Part shown: positions 17,388-22,923 of the stretch, piece by piece
Layout: each line of letters begins with the position of its first letter
Numbering within the stretch: position 1 is the first letter of the stretch
The notes under the pieces: model-generated
Databases searched by the model: none
Seen by the model: only the letters and a program-made list of their open reading frames with translations
What the model was told of the DNA's origin: nothing
Translations under genes and position numbers: made by a program
Assembly (NCBI GenBank): GCA_003427395.1
Contig: BFEA01000293.1
Span: forward strand, 1,061,480 to 1,084,402
DNA: 22,923 nt
Reading direction: 5' to 3'
Origin: Chara braunii
Taxonomy: Eukaryota > Streptophyta > Charophyceae > Charales > Characeae

Positions 17388-17727
17388 TGACGGAACCGCC
17401 GGGATGGCGGTCCGTCAGGATCAACACGGAGGGTTGAGGAAGGAGGATATGGAGATGGAGCTGAAAGGGACAGGCCAGCTCCGACGCAGACTCGACACGC
17501 ACGTACTTCAAAGTGTGCAAATGCAGAATCCACCAGAATAGAGACTGCAGTTGGGGTATACCCCAGCGGACTGACTGGACTAGACTGGACTTGCTTGGTA
17601 CCAACAGTGGTACCTGGCAAGACTGGACTGGACTGAAACAGCACACGGCCTGTGGGGTCAGGCCACGGCCTGGTCCCACAGGCCGAACAGGCAAATAGTC
17701 GAATAGGCCCTGGCTGTAGGCCAGGGC
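17388..17727. repeat. Cluster of six inverted repeats
   Basis: Six palindromes follow one another. (1) TGACGGAACCGCC/TGGCGGTCCGTCA, 17388-17417. (2) GGAGCTG/CAGCTCC, 17457-17482. (3) The perfect palindrome TGGGGTATACCCCA, 17552-17565. (4) CTTGCTTGGTACCA/TGGTACCTGGCAAG with a 4-nt loop, 17590-17621. (5) CGGCCTGTGGG/CCCACAGGCCG enclosing CAGGCC-AC-GGCCTG, 17646-17685. (6) GCCCTGGC/GCCAGGGC, 17707-17727. ACTGGACT sub-repeats surround the fourth. No shared loop was seen, unlike array H1. Confidence 0.85.
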
Positions 17728-18530
17728 AGATAGAGGCCCGCTGCACGATCCTCAGACCTGTAGTGGATCACAAGAGCCATAGACACGCTATCCGCAAAAG
17801 CAGCGAAACTTTGCAACAAGGAAAGCTGAGAAATCTAGGATGTGAAGCAAGCTTCATGCGGAGTCCATGCGATGCAGCATAAGCTACATAATGTCATAAA
17901 GAAAAGGAAATGTTTGATATCGACATCCTAACTAATAGAAGAAAAATGAAATGTAGCATGGTACAATCCTAACGTCCTGGAGGCAATTGCCTCATAGCTG
18001 AAAGGAAAAGATAGCTTTATTTCATAAGGTAATGTCGTGTCGTTGTACCACTAAGAGTGAGATGGTCTAAGGGGGGGTGAATGCAGCCTAAGAATCGAAA
18101 CTCCTAAGGGGAGTCACACACGAAGGTGGGATAGGTCATCAGGCTCAAGGTAAGGGAAAGGTAGCGAAACAAAACCAATGACCCTAATAGATAGACCATC
18201 AAGGCGGGTAATGCTCGACAAAAGGGTGACACCATGCAGGGTCGACCATGAAAAGGGGAGCTTGGAATAGGGTGGTGATATGCCTAACTGAAGGCATGCA
18301 ATAGCCGACACTAGGGTGATGAGGGCAGTGGGTGAGGAAAACATGCACACAACTCACCAACTAGGGAGGAAGCCAGATCTGGGAGCAGGGAAGCCAAAAT
18401 AACGCTACGGTCTCAATGCTTATGCGATACTAACGGAGAGCCTAACTCTGAGAGACCCAGCTAAGTGAGAACCATCATGCGACACATACAACGGAACGTG
18501 CAAGGAAGGGTGGTGGCGTGAAGTAATCAC
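17728..18530. other. No recognised feature
   Basis: Ordinary composition, no long open frame with motifs and no repeat noticed apart from short similar words. Confidence 0.45.
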
Positions 18531-18534
18531 GTCC

Positions 18535-18625
18535 AAAGTAGTTGAAGATGATAAAGTAGTTGAAGTCGAGAAAATGATTGAAGTCGTCGAGGTGTTCGAT
18601 GACGTCGATGAAGTAGGAGTTGAGT
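18535..18625. repeat. 18-bp degenerate tandem repeat, 4-5 units
   Basis: AAAGTAGTTGAAGATGAT at 18535, then AAAGTAGTTGAAGTCGAG at 18553, AAAATGATTGAAGTCGTC at 18571 and a looser unit at 18589. The 18-bp period keeps frame on either strand, which explains the Ser/Thr-rich minus-strand open frame across it. Confidence 0.75.
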
Positions 18626-18786
18626 CGATGTCGAAGCAAAACCGCAAAACGCTAACATCCTGAAGAAGCTGATGATGAAGTACCTGAAGGTGTGATTCGG
18701 TAGGAAGATAGTAGGTGATCAGAGTGTCAGTCGTCGAGACGCCGAGGGCGTAGACGAATACGCTGTGGACACGCAGAGGCGTCCAT

Positions 18787-19110
18787 CTACTGCTGAAGAA
18801 CAACCCCAGAGGGAGCGGGCTCTTTCTCAGCAATCTCCTCAGCTGGACGAGGAGGAAGAGGGTCAGTTGGTTGAGTAGGAGCAGATGTCTCAGCACGACG
18901 AGCATGATCATATGCACGAACCAGCATCCGGGCGTGCTCCAAGTGCTTGAGGGGCTCCCAAGTAGCCTCTTCCTACATAGAATGGAGGCTTGTGTGTTCT
19001 TTGACCATGATGGGGCAGCCTGACTTTCTCTCCAAGATCCTAACAATGGTCAAGAACAAACCTTTGTGATAAGTGATAGGCATCATCCTCGTCATCAGCG
19101 ACATGTTAAC
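18787..19110 (-). pseudogene. Ty3/gypsy C-terminal chromodomain-like remnant
   Basis: On the minus strand one frame reads TIVRILERKSG, then MVKEHTSLHS, a TAG (18973-18975), and then EEATWEPLKHLEHARMLV. It ends in a Pro/Ala/Glu-rich tail with a stop at 18787-18789. The EATWEP..HLE.A pattern is the C-terminal half of the chromodomain found at integrase C-termini of chromovirus-type Ty3 elements, where it guides insertion to chromatin. The nonsense codon falls inside the domain. The upstream integrase is missing; at about 19110 the sequence switches to an oppositely oriented Ty3 pol. The identification rests on motif reading only. Confidence 0.55.
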
Positions 19111-19113
19111 TCT

Positions 19114-19762
19114 CTTAGGCATGGAGAATCTGACAAGCTAATTGAGGAAGTACGGACAAAAATGAAAGAAAGTGGAATAATAGATGAAAAGACGACGATT
19201 AGAGTGAATGATATCGGGAAGATGCTCAAACTCCTGGATAAAGAGAAGGAGTTGGGCGATAAGAAAGAGATGGAAGGATTCAAGGATCCGGTGAGGGCAT
19301 CCAAAGCTGACACGATGCAGCTCACCTTCTCTTCGACTAGTCCTTTTTTAGGAAAATAGCCCGGATCTAAGAGAAAGTATAAGCGCAAGGGCGTTAAGAT
19401 GAATCCGATGGCAGTTTTGATAGAGAAAAATTACAATGAGGTATTAGAGAAGGAGAGAAAGATAATTAAAGGGTTAAGAGAGGCTGCATTAAAAGGAGGG
19501 AGAATTACCCCAAAGAGGTTCAAGATAATGAAGGTAGGAACCGATGACTTTCTTCTGCCGGCTGAGAGGGATTTTATATATGAATTATGTCGGAAGTTCA
19601 GTGGTGCCTTTTCCTTTAATGATGAAGAGAGGGGACGACTGGACGTTGACATGATCAAGATGGTTAAGATCTGGACCGTTCCTCATACGCCTTGGAATGA
19701 TAGACCTACAAAATATGCCCAAAAGGAAGAAAAAGCGGTAATGGAGTACATAAACAGAAGAT
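19114..19762 (+). pseudogene. Ty3 pol: protease-RT linker and N-terminal RT approach
   Basis: Frame 1 runs through acidic/basic linker sequence (DKLIEEVRTKMKESG to FSSTSPFLGK). It meets TAG at 19357-19359, then resumes in the same frame with a lysine-rich KRKYKRK segment. It continues to LLPAERDFIYELCRKFSGAF, TVPHTPWNDRPTKY and EKAVMEYINRR. That last part corresponds to the family's usual segment before RT (F-WDE-GR-F, then IPTVPH-PW). Near 19750-19762 the homologous reading moves to frame 0. No slippery heptamer is obvious, so I read this as a one-base loss rather than programmed frameshifting. Confidence 0.7.
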
Positions 19763-21110
19763 CGCCTCCAACGTTGCGAAACCAGCTGATGGAGCTTACG
19801 CCAATCATTGGTTTTGCTTTTGGAAGCCAGATGGTGGCATACGCTGGATACAGAACTTGCAAAAGTTGAATTCAGTAACGGTTCGCGATGCGGGTAGCTT
19901 ACCCAACGCGGATCTATTGGCCGAGTCTTTTGCCGGAATGAGCATCTACTCCCTAATAGACTTGTACTCTGGCTATGACCAGTTCCCAATAGACCCTACT
20001 AGTCGACCTATGACTGTCATGCATACACCTAGAGGCCTCATACAAATGTGTGTGGTGCCTCAAGGGTGGACGAATGGGGTTGCGGTCGTCCAACGAGACA
20101 TGCTGAAGGTCATGGAGGACATATGTCCAGAGGTTACATTTGACGACAATCCAGTTAAGGGACCGAAGGTAAAAGATGAGACTTTAGTGGATGGTCGAGT
20201 CAGGCATTTCGTATGGGAACATGTGCAGGGAGTAGCGAAAGTACTAGAAAGGTTGGCTAAATACAACCTAACAGCTAGTGGGTCGAAATCATTACTGTTC
20301 CAAAAGGAGGTAAAGATCTTGGGTCTTAGGTGCTTCTTGGAAGAAAGAAGTCCTGATCCTAAGAAAGTGGATAAGCTCCTGAACTGGCCGATGCCTCTAA
20401 AAATGGTTGGAGAAGTAAGGAGTTTCCTAGGGGTCTGCAGCTTCTGGCGGATCTTCATCCCCGGGTTCGCTAAGATAGCCGAGTCCCTTAGGGAAATGGT
20501 GCGACAAGGAGCTAGCTTAGAGTTGTCTGACCAAAGAGAGAAGGCTGCACGGGTACTTCAAGATAAGCTAAGAGATGGTGGGGTCGTATTAGGAGTACCC
20601 TACTTCGATGATGAAAGGGAGAAGCCCTTCATCATCGAAGCCGATGACGGCCCGATAGCATTAGGAGGAGTGCTTGTGCAGCGAGATGAGAATCGTAAAG
20701 AAAGACCACTTCGATTTGAGGGTCGCACCCATAATTCGGTCGAGAGAGGCTATATTCAGTTAAGGAAGAAGCTCTTGGCGATCCTGCACTGTCTCAGGGT
20801 ATTTAGACACTATGTTATAGGGCGGAGATTCATTCTAACGACGGATTCCACAGCGGTAATCGGAGCTGTTAAGAGGCATCAGCAAGTAGATGCTACGGTC
20901 AGTAGGTGGATAGCTCACATATGGACGTATGATTTTGTGCTAGAAAAAGTACCTACTGAAAAGAATCGAGCCGATGGATTGAGCCGCATAGAATGGAGGT
21001 CAATAGATGATGAATCTCTTGAGGAGGCACCCTTCGTTGACGAATTCCTTATGGAAGACGATAAGGAAAGACTACCTCCAACTCCAGTTGTTATACAGCC
21101 TCAGCCATAG
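19763..21110 (+). pseudogene. Ty3 pol: reverse transcriptase and RNase H
   Basis: Frame 0 is open from before 19800 to the stop at 21108. Residues below count from the TTG at 19857. Upstream of it come the WFCFWKPDGGIRWIQNL segment and then LN. IDLYSGYDQF (about 34-43) carries the first catalytic Asp, PQGW (68-71) follows, and FDD (95-97) is the active-site pair in the NPVKGP context seen in some fungal and algal Ty3 elements. The thumb/connection includes FLGVCSFWRIFIPGFAKIA (190-208). RNase H follows with D263, D330 and D373. At residue 305, where the family has the catalytic Glu of the K-E-x-LAI motif, there is Lys (AAG at 20769), so RNase H should be dead. After 380 the sequence becomes an acidic linker ending at TAG. 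Confidence 0.88.
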
Positions 21111-21202
21111 CATCGAGCAGAGAAGACTGCTGGGGAGAAAAGGAAGACCTTTACCTCCACTACCTTCTAGCTCGAGAGGATGAAGAGGAAGGATGGTAAG
21201 GG

Positions 21203-22639
21203 ATGGTGGAACAAGCCACGGTTGCAGCTCATGAGCTGACAGAGAGTTCAAGGATGGGTGAGCGAAGGCTGAATGAGATAGAGGAAGAGTCGGAAGACCC
21301 TGAGCAAGGTAAGGACGTTGAGGAGAGATTTAAGAAGGATGAGTATGATGGAGAAAATAGGAGGATCGGTATGATAATGAGCAGTAATCAGTTGGATGAA
21401 TTCTATCATGAAAAAACAACGAGAACCTTTAGGCTGCGTAGGGGTCACCTTTTTGTGGATGTTAAGGAAGGACTACCACCACTGAGAGTAGTATGTGGTA
21501 AGGAAAGGCAACTAGAGGTGATCGCCGCACTGCATGAGGGTCTAGCAGGGGGTCATAGGGGTGCTGATGCTATATACTATAAAGTATCTCGACTATATCA
21601 CTGGGATGGTCTAAGGGATATAGTTATGAGATATTGTAAGTCATGTGAAGCCTGTCAAAAAAGGTCATCTATGAAATTGATTGAACCCTTATACCCCACT
21701 GTTCTTGTTGAACCTGGCAGTACTGTTCACCTTAATCTAATTACTATGTCACCTGGTAAGGATGAAATGAAATATGTATTGAACATGAGAGATAACATGT
21801 CTGGTTATGTTGAAGCAAAAACCATCCGTAAGAAAACTGCAAAGACAGTGGCAGATTGGATCGAGGAAATCTACCTGAGGTACCCCTTCAAACGTGAGTT
21901 TGTGGCTGATCAGGGGTCAGAGTTCAAGAACGAGATGGTCAGGAGGCTCATGTTCAGACTTGGAGTCAGGTTCAGATTTGTGACACCATATCATCCTCAA
22001 GCTAATGCACCAGTGGAAAGAGGCCACAGGACACTGAAGGATGCTATATCGAAATGGTGCCAAGGCGACTCCAGGAACTGACCATCTTTCTTGAGGGCGG
22101 CTGTCTATGCTGACAATGTGACTGTCAAACGGACTACAGGTTATGCGCCCATTACACTTTGGTATGGCAGATATGCTACTTCTCCCATTGAGAACCTGGT
22201 TGAGACTTGGACCCATGAGGCACAGAGAGGGTCGTACTCCACGGAGGAGTTACTGAGGTTGAGGATCAGGCAGATCAAGGAAGTGGATGAGGCCATAATT
22301 GAGGCCACAAAGAGGATGTCAGACAACAGATTATCTGATCAGACACGGTGGAACAGCAAGAGGTACATCGCGAAGGAACGACTTCAGATCGGAGATATTA
22401 TACTGTTGCATGATACATCTCTCGAGACAAAGTGGACCAAGAGATTGGAGGCCAGGTGGATGGGACCATTCACGATCATCAGAGAGGTTGAAGGCAAGGC
22501 CTATGAGTTAGCAGAGATGGATGGTACGAGATCCCATGGTATAGTATCCGACTCCTGACTCCAAAAATTCATACTTAGAGGTGCAGATTTGATTCCGAGT
22601 TCAGGCAGAGTGATGAGGCGAGGCCCGAGAGTCGTCTAG
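21203..22639 (+). pseudogene. Ty3 integrase and C-terminal region with two nonsense codons
   Basis: The integrase frame opens at about 21200. The HHCC zinc site is His111, His118, Cys148 and Cys151 (LHEGLAGGHRG and CEACQ). The catalytic core keeps Asp236 (VADQGSEF) and Glu272 (HPQANAPVERGH) with DX35E spacing. The first catalytic Asp is replaced by Asn178 (AAT at 21734, in VHLNLITM). A TGA at 22079-22081 interrupts the frame where the family normally has Trp before P-FL. Reading resumes in the same frame with TTGYAPITLWYGR, RWNSKRYIAKERLQIGDIIL and RWMGPFTI, then meets TGA at 22556-22558 and ends at TAG 22637. No chromodomain is seen after it. Confidence 0.87.
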
Positions 22640-22652
22640 CATCAGCCTAGAC

Positions 22653-22923
22653 ATGCTGAGATATGGTCAGTGTGCCCTCAGCATTTGTTGGGATGTGGTG
22701 AGAGTGCCGCCAACTTCAGAGGATTATATGCTGGGATGTGGACAGTGTGCCGCCAGCTTCAGTTTTAAGCTGGGATGTGGACAGTGTTGCCGCCAGCTAC
22801 AGATGATGATTATTTGCTGAGATGTGGTCAGTGAGCCGCCAGCTATCGATGATTATGAGCTGGGATGTGGACAGTGTTGCCGCCAGCTACAGATGATGAT
22901 TATTTGCTGAGATATGGCCAGTG
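22653..22923. repeat. Array H3: hairpin repeats downstream of Ty3 pol
   Basis: At least six units share the loop GATGTGGWCAGTGTGCCG (16-19 nt) on short stems. Stems are ATGCTGAG/CTCAGCAT (22653-22660/22677-22684), GTTGG/CCAAC (22687-22691/22710-22714), GCTGG/CCAGC (22730-22734/22753-22757), AGCTGG/CCAGCT (22768-22773/22793-22798) and AGCTGG/CCAGCT (22858-22863/22883-22888). A weaker one, GCTG/CAGC, lies at 22816-22843. A further unit is cut by the window end. GTTGG/CCAAC against GCTGG/CCAGC, and GCTGAG/CTCAGC, are compensatory changes. From about 22787 a longer repeat including CTACAGATGATGATTATTTG also recurs. Confidence 0.82.

Larger units (their letters stand above)
19110..22639 (+). mobile_element. 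Ty3/gypsy retrotransposon pol, 5'-truncated and inactive
   Basis: Plus-strand remnant in the canonical order linker, RT, RNase H, HHCC-DDE integrase and C-terminal region. Gag and protease are absent. The pol is broken by an in-frame TAG at 19357, a frame change near 19755, a stop and frame change at 21108-21200, TGA at 22079, and TGA at 22556, ending at TAG 22637-22639. A hairpin array begins 14 bases later and may be part of its 3' UTR or LTR. No LTR pair is visible inside the window. Confidence 0.85.

Noticed and set aside
18420-19046. 208-codon minus-strand open frame
   Set aside because: It overlaps the chromodomain-like reading in another frame, and its Ser/Thr-rich part comes from the 18-bp tandem repeat; no domain of its own.
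19749-19765. Programmed -1 frameshift in the Ty3 pol
   Set aside because: No slippery heptamer or downstream structure is evident, and the element has other inactivating lesions, so a simple deletion is more likely.
1-22923. CRISPR array, bacterial operon or toxin-antitoxin system
   Set aside because: The repeats have variable stems and irregular spacing with no cas-like genes; coding remnants are all eukaryotic retroelements.

Overview
The window is eukaryotic, gene-poor and packed with repeats. I found no intact host gene, tRNA or rRNA. It holds layered, broken retrotransposons: LINE-type ORF2 fragments with zf-RVT-like cysteine/histidine motifs and poly-A tails, and Ty3/gypsy pol with chromodomain-like sequence. 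Between them lie arrays of inverted repeats. The mix suits a large plant-lineage genome; a charophyte alga such as Chara is my best guess. That is an inference from element style, not from a marker gene.

Layout. 1-1960: simple and low-complexity DNA, with an assembly artefact at 751-1142: a 177-bp exact duplication whose copies are joined by a 38-bp head-to-head pair of Tn5/Nextera mosaic ends. 1966-7343: a nest of minus-strand LINE remnants. LINE A is at 1966-2930, a tail-only insertion at 3163-3294, LINE B at 3924-5412, and LINE C at 5417-6557, which appears to be inserted into LINE B. Unclassified dispersed repeats lie among them. 7380-8590: a plus-strand LINE reverse transcriptase with several frameshifts and a ruined active site. 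8590-11600: no gene recognised; some degenerate tandem repeats.

11931-13435: two adjacent arrays that I consider the most interesting part. The first (11931-12597) has five clear hairpins and one weaker one. They share an almost invariant loop, while their stems differ in sequence and stay complementary. The second is a five-unit, roughly 122-bp alternating tandem repeat; each unit is bracketed by complementary AAATTT-type arms. 13440-15465: nothing coding, several small palindromes. 15470-15763: a fold-back MITE-like element. 15835-16060: another LINE tail. 16562-17170: a poly-A-tailed, possibly retrotransposed transcript end on the minus strand. 17388-17727: six inverted repeats in 340 bp.

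18787-22639: two Ty3/gypsy remnants back to back. The minus-strand one retains a chromodomain-like C-terminus. The plus-strand one retains the linker, RT, RNase H, integrase and C-terminal region, and is inactivated by stops, frameshifts and the loss of catalytic residues in RNase H and integrase. From 22653 to the window end, directly after this pol, comes a third hairpin array with a conserved loop and covarying stems. A related hairpin lies at 855-892, so this family is dispersed and may belong to the Ty3 element's 3' UTR or LTR.
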